Below are positions 11,601-20,086 of a stretch of DNA of 64,000 nucleotides, in pieces; position 1 is the stretch's first letter, and each line of letters starts with the position of its first letter. The stretch covers positions 27,812 to 91,811 of the forward strand of contig JAQGDQ010000820.1 in NCBI GenBank assembly GCA_030141605.1. The letters run 5' to 3'. The position numbers and the translations under genes were made by a program. This stretch comes from Tubiluchus corallicola (Eukaryota > Priapulida > Priapulimorpha > Priapulimorphida > Tubiluchidae). The notes beneath the pieces were generated by a model, which was not told the origin of the DNA, searched no databases, and saw only the letters and a program-made list of their open reading frames with translations.

Positions 11601-11914
11601 CTAAAAAAGACATCATCTCAGCTGTTAAAAGTGAAATGTCAGGTGACTTACAGACAAGTATGTTAACCATAATAAAATGCATTCAGAACAAGCCGGGTTA
11701 CTTTGCCGAACGGTTGTATCACGCTATGAAAGGTTTGGGGACCGACGACGACACGCTGATTCGTGTAATCGTGTCGCGCTGCGAAACGGACATGGTACAG
11801 ATTAAAGCGGAGTTTAATAAAACGTACGGCAAAGGTGGTCTTGGTAAATGGATCATGGATGACTGCTCCGGTGACTACAGAGATTTGCTGTTAATGTTAA
11901 TTGGTGAAAAGTAA
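8657..11914 (+). CDS. DZANK1-like N-terminus fused to eight annexin repeats
   Basis: An uninterrupted frame of 1085 codons. Residues about 12-108 resemble the N-terminal beta-sandwich of DZANK1 (the chitobiase-C/FN3-like fold), with LFFSVDGSKPNP and KALAVSRDG where vertebrate DZANK1 has similar segments. Residues 109-130 are acidic. Residues about 288-350 form a helical block (DHIYSNLLEYAKEAGDFRHE) of unknown class. Two complete four-repeat annexin cores follow, about 398-711 and 771-1085, joined by a charged linker, the octad layout of annexin A6. The calcium loops read KGLGTD, KGLGTD, NKFGTD, KGAGTG in core 1 and KGLGTN, QGLGTK, KSWGMD, KGLGTD in core 2. All eight repeats keep the acidic residue before the SG at the repeat end. 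Annexins bind acidic phospholipids in a calcium-dependent way. The third loop of core 2 has Met for Thr and may bind poorly. A 3.2-kb annexin frame with no intron is odd and suggests retroposition or intron loss. The start was chosen because DZANK1-like similarity begins within a dozen residues of it. Confidence 0.93.
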   Translation: MYWNTSSGPVAAPKITPLRDPLLGLTTTKIDTGTYIELLTDTQGAKLFFSVDGSKPNPFHPKIGGKEVTHKYIGPFTLKPGKRLLKALAVSRDGLHESQVVSKTFVVEEKVENSDDENDPLWADDGLSTAVDDSFDCDKPPVGFSHLDQYRVPTKPIVKSKVKNAWTKPPAAAHTRDDGHINPINYSGTQVNIFGIPPQASSSTPSLSQVDKRGVAFSTYPSSPYNSVPYLDTYRSNTGYFTEQMIKNLEHGGPLHVSDVKNQIATEERLAIEYPPIQKKKLSPGKGLWRQQVDHIYSNLLEYAKEAGDFRHELGMKRLGQVVSAALEEDEDTYHFIVTLAKADKDVQQTPKLTLRPETPLKVEKPTLSKPAKVVMHTNKVKSKMNEFINEEEVQREGTVKAFKGFDAEQDAEALQQAMKGLGTDEDTIIQVMATRSNKQRQDIIKTYKTMFGKGLISELESELSGNLCATVLALCEPRVHFDATQLHKAIKGLGTDENTLIEVLCTRSNKEIKDICTVYKQLFGRSLEKDIADDTSGHFKRFLISLVQGNRDESNLVNKTKAREDAEAMYRAGENKFGTDESRFNVVLCSRSSAHLRATFEFYKSIAKKDIEDSISSEMSGNLKAAMLAVVRCIRDQPGYFAQQLHKSMKGAGTGDDTLIRIVVSRCEVDMVQIRYAFRKKYKQSLAQFIQDDTSGDYRKVLLMLIGEPVTLRPKYVASTTTNYDRVAENDSEDERDEDRHMPIDDGRRKSADSSTPKTRFIQEPEYEATGTIADYVNFNAESDAEILRKAMKGLGTNEKAIMNVYGRRASNQIQLVIQAYKTMFGKDLISDLKGELSGNFSTLVLALCFTKEKFDASELRKAVQGLGTKESVLIEILCTRTNKQISMISQSYKQMFGRDLEKDIKSDTSGHFQRLLVSMLQGNRDDNTSVNVDKAKEDAHALYEAGEKSWGMDESRFNAILASRSFAHLRVVFREYGTLSKKDIISAVKSEMSGDLQTSMLTIIKCIQNKPGYFAERLYHAMKGLGTDDDTLIRVIVSRCETDMVQIKAEFNKTYGKGGLGKWIMDDCSGDYRDLLLMLIGEK

Positions 11915-11924
11915 AATGTGGAAA

Positions 11925-12115
11925 TTTTGATTGTTTATTATAGTCATTGTGATGCGGACAACATTGTTTACTCTTTGTTTATTATAGTCATTGTGATGCC
12001 AACATAACATTGTTTACTCTTTGTTTATTATACTCATTGTGATGCCCACATAACATTGTTTACTCTTTGTTTATTATAGTCATTGTGATGCCGACATAAC
12101 ATTGTTTACTCTTTA
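11925..12115. repeat. 46-bp tandem repeat in annexin 3' region
   Basis: Four copies of a unit containing attgtttactctttgtttat and tagtcattgtgatgc begin about 10 bp after the stop codon, so the repeat is probably in the 3'UTR. One copy has lost two bases. No canonical AATAAA was found nearby. Confidence 0.9.
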
Positions 12116-12249
12116 TTATCCTACATCCAGTTTTCCACAGTTGTTACAGTTTTATAAGATGTGTTAAAATGAAAACAATTTTACTATACGTTTAAGAGTT
12201 TTGTTTCTTTATTTATTAAGTACATTGTTGCATTATATATTATTTTTAT

Positions 12250-12625
12250 TTAATGAAACAACTGAAATTTGACTGTATTAAAACTTCAACTTCAAAACTT
12301 AAAACTTCATAAAGTTTTTTTTGAACTAGCTCACGAGGTCCCTGATCTTTAAAGCAAAACCAGTTTTTAAAAGATATAAAGGAAAAATACTGTTTTTTAA
12401 AGATTGATTTACGTAAAACAATTATTACCACCCTAGGTTCGTGCCACTAGTTCTTCGCTGTTACATGCATTTCGCCATTCGCTAGTTAGACAAGCTTTAG
12501 CGCCTCCGTTTCGGAAAACGCACAAAAACAGGTGCTGTACCTCTCATTTCAGATGTGTTAGTTTGTGATGAACTACACATGTTCGACAGCTCATGCGTGA
12601 GTAAAGCTGTAAATTTGAAAGTTGA
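12250..12625 (-). mobile_element. MITE family A, partial copy
   Basis: Contains cgtgccactagttcttcgct, ttacatgcatttcgcc and tgtgttagtttgtgatgaac, shared in this orientation with 14390-14877 and 59050-59640 and in the opposite orientation with 33490-34077, 48313-48905 and 60370-60885. The inner half is missing. Confidence 0.75.
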
Positions 12626-12784
12626 CGCAATTATATGTTTGTCTATGCCACAACAGACAGAATCAGCGTGTGACAAAAATGCAAAGTAATAACTCCAGAA
12701 AACTCTTCCAAGGTCATGTGATTTTAAAAAACAAAAAAGATTCTACTTTGTCTCTTCGGACAACAGTGAAAAATTGTTGGAAAG
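12626..12784. other. No recognised feature
   Basis: Short spacer between a MITE relic and a minisatellite. No coding signal. Confidence 0.4.
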
Positions 12785-12962
12785 GTGCCAACTTTGAAAA
12801 ATGTGCTCAAGGGGAGCATTTGCTGCCCTTGTTCCCTGAAAAATGTGCCCAAGGGGAGAATTTGCTGCCCTTGTCGTGAAAATGTGCTCTGGGGGAGAAT
12901 TTGCTGCCCTTGTTCCCTGAAAAATATGATTAAGGGGAGAATTTGTTGCCCTTGTTCCCTTA
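12785..12962. repeat. 40-42-bp minisatellite x4
   Basis: The unit contains aaggggagaatttgctgccc and ttgttccctgaaaaatgtg. Four copies, with a short deletion in the third. Confidence 0.9.
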
Positions 12963-13332
12963 TTAGTTACTCCACAGGGTTTATAACTTTTTACTAAGAG
13001 ACACATTTCTCAAGTCTGAGTTTGAGTTTTAAAAAAATAGTGCATGTCGGTATGAGTTAATGACTCGAGTATTGGTTTGTACATCCTGGTACCTCCTCTC
13101 TAGATTTAATAGCGCCCTTTGTTTTTCCATCTTTCTTGCTTCCTTTGCAAATCCTTTTTTATTGTATGGCTCATATTAAAGTGCAGTGGAAATTTTATAT
13201 GGCATCACAACTGATTGCCCTGCACTTTTAAATTTTAACTGCATTTATTGCTTGAAGAAGTCTTTAAACTTGACATTAATTTGTACAGTATAATATTTTA
13301 AAATCATTCTAAGATCTCTTATATTAATATTC
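12963..13332. other. No recognised feature
   Basis: AT-rich intergenic sequence ending in a short TA microsatellite that starts the next dispersed repeat. Confidence 0.4.
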
Positions 13333-13555
13333 TTGGTATATATATATATAAGATTCGAGGCTACAGCCCGGACGAGGGCACCATTTGCGGCGATCTATAC
13401 ATCAAACGAAAGGTCTCGATCTAGTGTCGTCTCATTGATGGTTTATTTTTCGAATCGGGCCCACCGGGAGGAGGGGGCGGCGAAAAACCTCCAAAAATGG
13501 CCCTTTTTCGGCCGTTTTTTGCAAAAAATTGCAAAAGTTATACGGCTGAGATGTA
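13333..13555 (+). repeat. Dispersed repeat with TA microsatellite head
   Basis: After a TA run come aagattcgaggctacagcc, ggtctcgatctagtgtcgt, ggtttatttttcgaatcg and gaaaaacctccaaaaatgg. The same blocks in the same order occur at 19268-19480, where the copy lacks an internal segment (about 15 bp). No coding capacity. Confidence 0.8.
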
Positions 13556-14100
13556 GTCTTGAAATAATTTATGAGTAGATTATGTAATTAAAATTGTTTT
13601 TAGATACAACATTTAATGAGTGTGAGAAAATATTTATAAAAGTAATGTGTTTACGTTAAATCATACGTTAAATTTACAATCATTTTCACTGTTCTATGCA
13701 CGACAAAAATTTACACGTAGTCCCAGCCATTTAATCTTGCAAGTCACTGTCTATTAAGGCCAAAAGATTTTCGTGAAGTGTAAATTTCACAAAAACTTAT
13801 ACGTTTCATGTCATTATACATGGTACAAGATTACTTTACATTTCTTACAAGATTACACAGTCACTACTTAAAGATTTCTTTTTTAATTATAATAGTAATA
13901 ACCAATCATTAAAATTTACAGCATACAATAATATATTCAAATTTATAAGTAGAAGTAGCAATGCTTCCTTGTTTTTTTAAAAATGCTAAACAAAAAAACT
14001 CATTTGCTGTACAAGATAGAAATTGATCAGCAATTTTCGCTAATTTTTATTTTTAAAGTGAGATTTTTCCTGGAAGTGCTTACATGTACGAATCCTTCCT
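13556..14100. other. No recognised gene; possible MRPL55 5' region
   Basis: AT-rich sequence. Because the first MRPL55 coding exon has a 3' splice site at its start, a 5'UTR exon and the promoter should lie in or upstream of this stretch, but I cannot place them. Confidence 0.35.
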
Positions 14101-14116
14101 TTTTTGTTTTTCTAGA

Positions 14117-14207
14117 ATGCTTTGGCTGAGGCAGGTTTGTGTTTGTCCAAATTCTGCCTGGTTACTCCTGCAAACTTGTCGTCACAATTGTAACAGAGCT
14201 GCAATCG
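14117..14207 (+). CDS. MRPL55: MRPL55 coding exon 1
   Basis: Mitochondrial large-subunit ribosomal protein bL55m, exon 1 of 3. The exon follows a strong acceptor (tttttgtttttctag, AG at 14114-14115) and the ATG lies one base inside it, so a 5'UTR exon is expected upstream. It encodes 30 residues beginning MLWLRQVC, basic and hydrophobic as expected of a mitochondrial targeting peptide, and ends in phase 1 at gcaatcg|gtgagtg. The last residues NRAAI run into the next exon to give a segment like human MRPL55 just before its YARLYP motif. Assembled length is 115 residues against 128 in human. Confidence 0.8.
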
Positions 14208-14389
14208 GTGAGTGTCATTGCTTGAGAATATTTTTTGTTTATTTTAATCTCATGCCTTTTCACTGAAGGTCAAAGGTCAAGTGTACCACAGCAACACGTT
14301 TTAGCTACAACCGTCATGTGATGTTTGGGTGAACCAAATGGACATACAGCACGGTTACGAGTGAATAAAATATCCCACAACTAAGCTAT
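14208..14389. other. MRPL55 intron 1, proximal part
   Basis: Intronic sequence after the donor gtgagtg. It holds a short relic (aaggtcaaaggtcaagtgta) of the dispersed repeat seen at 6365 and 54770. Confidence 0.6.
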
Positions 14390-14877
14390 AAATGTGGTTA
14401 GACGGGCACTAGCGCCTGCATTTTGGAAATGCGTTGCATAAAAACGGGCGCCGTACCTCTCATTTCAGATGTGTTAGTTTGTGATGAACTGCATGCTCAG
14501 CAAGGTGGCAAATTTGAATTTTGAGTTTTTATCTTAAAACTTGCCAAGTTTTAATATAACAGTGAATATAAGGTGGTATATTTGAAATTTGAGTTTTTAC
14601 CTTAAAACTTGCCAAGTTGTAATATAACACTGAATATCTCATAACAGCACTGTACTTCATTCTTCGCTTTCGCAAACACGTACAACACACTCGTGGAATG
14701 TTTATGCTATTGAAAATTATGTTAGTTTGTGATGTCATCCGCCATTAAATAAAACTTCAATCTATTATTTAATTATCAGACAGTGCTTTTGCAGTATTAT
14801 TGGTGTTAAAATGTATACACTTTACCATATTTGAAAATGGAATAGTGTATGAAAAATTATCCTGTCTTTCTTTAACA
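14390..14877 (-). mobile_element. MITE family A copy in MRPL55 intron 1
   Basis: Reads, in minus orientation, the same series as the copies at 59050 and 12250: gtgttagtttgtgatgaact, catgctcag, an imperfect 60-bp internal duplication (tttgagtttttatcttaaa twice), then cagtattattggtgttaaaa and aaaaattatcctgtctttct at its end. No transposase frame. Confidence 0.75.
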
Positions 14878-15045
14878 GCTGACACTATCTGTACATTATG
14901 AACAGCTGTGTCATTCTCGTTATATCTTAGTCGGATAGTTGGCATGATGGCAGCTTCTTGGAGGAAGACAATATAATATAAATGTTTTGATCTTTGATAC
15001 ACTTAAAATAGATAAGCTCAGTTATAATATTGGTTTAATTTACAG

Positions 15046-15152
15046 CCAAAGTAAGAAGACCGATTTATGCGAGGCTGTATCCAACCGTTGTAGTTAATCC
15101 TGATGGTTCGACGTTCACTATTAGATATAAAGAACCACGAAAAATCATCACT
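15046..15152 (+). CDS. MRPL55: MRPL55 coding exon 2
   Basis: The exon is flanked by tttaatttacag and gtaagttc. It completes the split codon from exon 1 and encodes 36 residues containing RPIYARLYPTVVV, then NPDGSTFTIRYKEPRKIIT. This is the diagnostic bL55m core (human: YARLYP, QDGSTIHIRYREPRR). It ends in phase 0, matching exon 3. Confidence 0.95.
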
Positions 15153-15166
15153 GTAAGTTCTGGCTG

Positions 15167-15556
<390 letters not shown>

Positions 15557-15866
15557 ATTTTATGCATTTCTGTTTTTGTTTCTCAAATTTACCATTAATC
15601 TGGGCAGCACCAACAATAGATTTTCTTCTTGGTGCTGTTCAGATGCATAGCATCAGTCTCAATAAAAAATTATGGATCACTGCTTTCTGCGTAAATTACC
15701 ATTTTAGACTTGTACACTCAAGGTAAATTATTCAATTAATTCTAATTATAATTCTTTGAGGAAAATCCTTCTGTTTTCTTGCAACAATATTTCCAAACTC
15801 ATCCTATAATTTATTCACTTTAAGCTCTTCTAATTCACTAACTTCTAATGATTTTATTTTCTGCAG

Positions 15867-16016
15867 CTTCCGTTCGACATGTCCACCTTGTCGGCAGAAG
15901 AGCAAGCAGCAAGGAAAGCTCGAAGAAAACCAAAAGAGAAGATAGTTGTAGAGGAAGACATTGAAGACGACTTTAATATTGATGAATACAGTCATCTGTG
16001 GGAGAAGAAACTTTAA
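15867..16016 (+). CDS. MRPL55: MRPL55 coding exon 3 and stop
   Basis: Preceded by attttattttctgcag. It encodes 49 residues starting LPFDMSTLSAEEQAARKARR, the conserved continuation of bL55m (human MPIDLDTLSPEERRAR), and ends FNIDEYSHLWEKKL before TAA. The acidic-then-basic C terminus with a tryptophan near the end agrees with the family. A poly(A) signal follows 27 bp after the stop codon. Confidence 0.95.
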   Translation, partial: LPFDMSTLSAEEQAARKARRKPKEKIVVEEDIEDDFNIDEYSHLWEKKL

Positions 16017-16043
16017 TATTTATAGAATGTTGTGAACAGTGTT

Positions 16044-16049
16044 AATAAA
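16044..16049 (+). terminator. MRPL55 poly(A) signal AATAAA
   Basis: Canonical hexamer 27 bp after the MRPL55 stop and 68 bp before the DNAJC17 start codon. Its position implies the MRPL55 3' end lies almost inside the DNAJC17 5' leader. Confidence 0.75.
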
Positions 16050-16116
16050 ATACGAAATATGTTAACATGTTAGATGAATACAGCTTTACGGTAATACTGT
16101 AATTCTTGTGGTAACG

Positions 16117-17052
16117 ATGCCAAATAAGGACATGTCTGATATAACAAAACTGGACCTCTACGCGGTGCTAGAGGTCAGCCCAGATGCAACCAGCCAAGAG
16201 ATTGTGAGAGCTTATCGTAAGAAAGCTCTGAAGTGCCATCCCGATAAGAATCCGGACAACCCGAGAGCGGCCGAGATGTTTCACCAGCTGTTTCAAGCTC
16301 TCGAGGTGTTGTCCGACGAACTTGCGCGTGCCGCGTACGACAAAGTGTTGAAAGCAAAGAAAGCCCACGAGATTCGACACCGGAAACTCGACGCTAAACG
16401 CAAGAAGCTCAAGGAAGATTTGGAAAGTCGAGAAACTGCGGCCCGGAGCGAAAACGAGAAGAAAGAGGTGGCAAAAGAGAAACTCCTAGCCGAAATAGAA
16501 CGGTTACGTAAAGAGGGATCAAGTTTGCTCGAAAGAGAGCAAGAGCTCTTGCGGGAGCAGTTGAAAAGAGAGTCCGCAAGTAAGAGTAGCCCTATGGCTG
16601 GCCCTTCCGAAGTGGCGATGGCCAGGTTGAAGATTAAATGGAAAAGTTCAAAGAACGATCCATCTAATGGTGGCTATAGTGAAACAATTTTACGCGAAAT
16701 GTTTAGCAAATACGGAAAAGTGAACTTGATTTTGGTGTCTAGCAAGAGGAACGGTAGCGCCATAGTTGAATTCTGTAGTGCGGACAGTGCAGAAATGGCC
16801 TCAAGACATGAGCGTGGTTTTCAAGACAATCCCATATCATTGTCCTGGATCGGCGAAAGACCAAGCCACGTTTCTAGTGAGGCGCCCGAGAATGGTCGTC
16901 CACCGGGAAGTGGAGCAGATTCAGCGTCTACGAATGTCCCCGGTTCCGCACCACAAAATGACAGAGATTTTGAAAGCGTCGTCCTGATGAAGCTCAGACA
17001 AGCAGAAGAGAGAAAAAAACTCGCAGAACAAATTGAGGCAGAGGAGCAGTGA
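16117..17052 (+). CDS. DNAJC17: DnaJ homolog subfamily C member 17
   Basis: 311 codons, full length for the family (304 in human). Residues 12-77 are the J domain, with the HPD motif at 41-43 inside KCHPDKNPDNPRAAEMFHQL, a stretch nearly identical to vertebrate DNAJC17. A long charged helix follows (about 78-160), then an RRM fold (about 168-248: RLKIKWKSS, YSETILREMFSKYGKV, GSAIVEF) and a C-terminal RDFESVVLMKLRQAEERK helix typical of the family. DNAJC17 is a nuclear J-protein linked to spliceosome function. The start is the first ATG; an in-frame TGA lies at 16075-16077. The gene has no intron here, unlike the multi-exon vertebrate gene, and starts 100 bp after the MRPL55 stop on the same strand. 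An intact frame with conserved domain ends argues against a pseudogene. Confidence 0.96.
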   Translation: MPNKDMSDITKLDLYAVLEVSPDATSQEIVRAYRKKALKCHPDKNPDNPRAAEMFHQLFQALEVLSDELARAAYDKVLKAKKAHEIRHRKLDAKRKKLKEDLESRETAARSENEKKEVAKEKLLAEIERLRKEGSSLLEREQELLREQLKRESASKSSPMAGPSEVAMARLKIKWKSSKNDPSNGGYSETILREMFSKYGKVNLILVSSKRNGSAIVEFCSADSAEMASRHERGFQDNPISLSWIGERPSHVSSEAPENGRPPGSGADSASTNVPGSAPQNDRDFESVVLMKLRQAEERKKLAEQIEAEEQ

Positions 17053-17365
17053 TTAAGAATAATACGTTATACTTAGTTAGCAACTTCAGTAGTGCTGTTT
17101 CAATGATAAACACTGGTTGTTTGAAAAATCATATTTTATAGAGCGATGATCGTTTCAGCTGTTGCTATAAATCGAGTCAAGAAAGAAGAACAAAAAATAC
17201 ATTAATGACACAAAAGCACAAACTGAAAGTACAAAACAGCAGATTAGAATTTAACTTCATCAATATAAACCAGGTTGTAACAGAAAAGATTGCAGAGAAA
17301 TGTAAAAAATTTTGTAATGTAAAAAATGTAAAAAACACATGAGAAGCAGAAAACAACATAACATA
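17053..17365. other. DNAJC17 3' flank
   Basis: AT-rich sequence that should carry the DNAJC17 3'UTR. No canonical AATAAA is present before the LINE tail at 17366. Confidence 0.4.
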
Positions 17366-18530
17366 TTCAATTCAATTCAGTTTTATTTGCACAAATACAT
17401 ACAATGTACATTGGCAAAGCAATAAATACTATATAAACTGAAAAAATCATAATAGGCTGTGTGTAAAGTTATTTTCATATACAAATGTTAAGATGTGGCA
17501 TACTGATACTAAAATCACGAATAAAAATTGTATAATTTAGCAATGAAAAAATTAGGTATCTGTAGCAGATTTTTAAATGAAAGATTACAAGTAGTAAAAA
17601 CAATTAGTCTAAGTCTACATAGTGAAGAACCACAGCAGTAAGCATTATAAAAATCAAACACAATTACATTTTGCGCAATTGACAAGTAGGAACTACAATA
17701 AGGGAAACCATGTGGATGTGATGCAGAGAGTAAATCCACCAAGACCACTACGGAACCTGAAGAACATTTCAAAACGGTAATAAGGTACCAAGCTGGCTCT
17801 TTTATGCAAATAATTGTTGGTTTTACGTGCACGGATGAGTTTTCCAGAATCTTTCGTAGAAATGTTCACTAGTATAAGACAGATTCTTGGCAAAGTCTTG
17901 CCTTTTTGTATTTGTTAGTTTTTTAATCATGATAGTAAATATTTGCATACAAGAAGTAAGACTGTCGTGCAGGGGGTATTTAATTTTTAACTGTAGCTTT
18001 GAAATCTGCCCATTAATGCATTAAATAGGTTGTCATTAAATAGTTCAGATTAGATTTAATATTTCATTTCAAACTTCATAAAGTTCATATACACTTCACA
18101 AATTAATACAATAAATCATGACACACAAATAACAATTAACGATATAACAAACTACGCCAATGACGTCTAATTACAGAAGTAAAGTTTGCATCACTGTTTC
18201 AAATGTTCTTGCATATAGAATTTTCACTCTTATTCAGCCTGACGTGTAAACTGTGTGCACATTTTCTGTGAATCACATCAAAATAAATAATATTAATATT
18301 AAGTCTAGAAATATATCTAGCGCTCGTATCATATGAAAAGTTAAACAGCTTCCGTGTTGATACATTATGTGCAACCTTGAGTTTGCTAAGATTGTAAGAA
18401 TGAAAATGTCTCCAAGTGGACATACAATAAAAAGTAGTGCAGTAAGCCTTAAACAATTGTCTCTTCACATTAACTAGAGAATCATCATTATTTTTACAAT
18501 TTTTAACTGACTGTCTTAAACTAGCTGACT
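17366..18530 (-). mobile_element. 5'-truncated non-LTR retrotransposon
   Basis: Reading the minus strand, a decayed polymerase C-terminal region runs from about 18510 to 18199 with VKRQLFKAYC, FYCMSTW and LSKLKVAHN, followed by a segment resembling the conserved RKC..S..VRL....S tail of this class of LINE. Stops then appear, and a 3' end reading tgcaaataaaactgaattga finishes in a short TTGAA repeat at 17366-17380. The endonuclease and RT core are missing. The 3' short-repeat tail is typical of LINEs that lack poly(A). Confidence 0.75.
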
Positions 18531-18566
18531 AAATCCTATGGACAGATATGTTGGTTGGCATCCTTC

Positions 18567-18686
18567 TGTCTCGGATGTTAGGTGTTTCTAGGCGGTTACC
18601 CATCCAAGTACTAACCAGGCTGTACGTTGCTTAACTTCGGTGATCAGACGAGAACCGGTGTTTTCAACGTGATTTGGCCGCACAGA
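18567..18686 (-). rRNA. 5S rRNA-like sequence (pseudogene or SINE head)
   Basis: On the minus strand the sequence contains cacgttgaaaacaccggttc, gtctgatcaccgaagttaag, ggttagtacttggatgggta and accgcct, which match metazoan 5S rRNA in order and spacing over about 100 of 120 nt. The internal control region is mostly preserved. The 3' terminal stem has diverged, and no T-run terminator follows directly, so it is more likely a pseudogene or retroposed copy than an active gene. It lies about 40-60 bp 5' of the LINE fragment in the same orientation. Confidence 0.85.
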
Positions 18687-18796
18687 TATTATATTATATG
18701 TTGCATATATAGTTATATAGGTACTATGTTGCTTACTACAACTATATATATATATATATATATATTTAAATAAAATTAAATCAAATTTTACACCTA

Positions 18797-18890
18797 AGTA
18801 TAATCCGTTTATAGCAAGGTATGTTATAACGAGACTCCGGTTAATACGAACAAATTTCAACTTTGAACTCGTTATAGGCGGATTATACTG
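18797..18890. mobile_element. 94-bp TA-flanked MITE
   Basis: The right end gttataggcggattatactg and the left end agtataatccgtttatagc form inverted termini of about 16 bp, with TA at both borders (18795-18796 and 18891-18892). Ends of the CAGTATAATCC type with TA targets fit Tc1/mariner-pogo class elements. It is too short to encode anything. Confidence 0.6.
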
Positions 18891-18899
18891 TATGATACG

Positions 18900-19131
18900 T
18901 AATGCAAGCCATGTGTACAAGTGAAAAAACTACTATATAAAGGTTAATTCACATTTTCATATTTCCATATATATATATAATACTATCTTATTATTAACGT
19001 ATTTACTAAGTTCAGATAATGTTCATATAGACAAAAATACTTTTACGTCACACGAACTGTCCAATATTCCTAAATTAAACTGATAACATTACTGCCCACC
19101 AGTGTCTAAAAATCTTTTTATCTATATTCGG
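18900..19131. other. No recognised feature
   Basis: AT-rich sequence with a short TA run near 18965. Nothing recognised. Confidence 0.4.
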
Positions 19132-19179
19132 GAAAGGATAGCAGACTAGGTGACTTTATAGTCTTTTCGCTATCCTTTC
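19132..19179. other. Nested perfect hairpin, 48 bp
   Basis: GAAAGGATAGC (19132-19142) pairs with GCTATCCTTTC (19169-19179), and inside it AGACTA (19143-19148) pairs with TAGTCT (19159-19164). It lies 20 bp before the first Helitron-like direct repeat. Confidence 0.7.
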
Positions 19180-19198
19180 TCTAGTTCTAGATCTGCTG

Positions 19199-20012
19199 CG
19201 TATTTTTGATTATACCTGTATTTATACGCAAAATTTTTTGCGGGGCCTTTGCTAGTCGTATATATTAATTCTACTGGTATATATATATATATATATATAT
19301 ATAAGATTCGAGGCTACAGCCATTTGCGGTGATTTATATATCAAACAAAAGGTCTCGATCTAGTGTCGTGCCATTGGGGGTTTATTTTTCGAATCGGACC
19401 CACTGGGATGAACGGGGGGACGAAAAACCTCCAAAAATGGCGATTTTTCGGCCGTTTTTTGCAAAACACACGTCTGAGATCTGAAGAACGGGAATGGGCC
19501 ATGGGGGGGGGGGGTGCTGGCTATGGATAGATAGCCCGTTCAGCGGTGGGTGTCATAGGCCTATTTAGAATTCCCGAGAGGGCCACGGCGTCCCATAACG
19601 GGCATTTTCCAGGACCCAACTCCCGATTTTTTTGAAATTTTGGCCAAACAGCCTGCGAAAAAAACGTTCTAGCGTCGCCTGGTGGGACTCTCAGTAGGAG
19701 ATATATAGCTCTTTAGAAAGAGGAAGAACAGGGCTACACGATGATGTGGGCTGCATTTTAGGACACGTCCACTGAGAGGAGTAGCGACGAGTTAATTAGA
19801 TGTTCTATTTTCCGCAATTTTCGCTTAGAAAACTGCTGACGCAAAGCCATTGTTCTGACGTCATCCATTATACTCTGCTTATAATCTTAACTCAGTAAAA
19901 GCTGCTGCTGCTGGCTTTGCATAACAAATGAGGACAAAGTAGAATGTTCGCGTATTATTGATTATACGTGTATTTATACGCAAAATTTTTTGCGGGGCCT
20001 TTGCTAGTCGTA
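19199..20012. mobile_element. Element bounded by 62-bp direct repeats, Helitron-like end
   Basis: Positions 19199-19260 and 19951-20012 are 62-bp direct repeats differing at two sites. Each contains a hairpin CGCAAAA-TT-TTTTGCG, then nine bases, then CTAG followed by T. A hairpin about 10 nt before CTRR, inserted before T, is the Helitron 3'-end signature. The 690 bp between the repeats hold the dispersed repeat at 19268 and non-coding sequence. No Rep/helicase frame is present, so these would be two non-autonomous 3' ends in tandem, or a simple 752-bp duplication. Confidence 0.45.
19268..19480 (+). repeat. Dispersed repeat, second copy of 13333
   Basis: TA microsatellite, then aagattcgaggctacagcc, aaaggtctcgatctagtgtc, ggtttatttttcgaatcgg and cgaaaaacctccaaaaatgg in the same order as at 13333-13555. 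Confidence 0.8.
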
Positions 20013-20013
20013 A

Positions 20014-20086
20014 TTAATCTAAATCATCTTCCTCTCCCACACGTTTTTTCCACAGTGCACCGTAGGCGTCATTAATTATAAACATG
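20014..20086. repeat. 73-bp direct repeat, left copy
   Basis: Begins ttaatctaaatcatcttcct and ends taattataaacatg. Identical over 73 bp to 22261-22333. The two copies flank the LINE relic. Confidence 0.95.

Noticed and set aside
18588-18920. 110-codon minus-strand frame ending at 18588
   Set aside because: It overlaps the small MITE, a TA microsatellite and the 5S-like sequence, so the frame is incidental.
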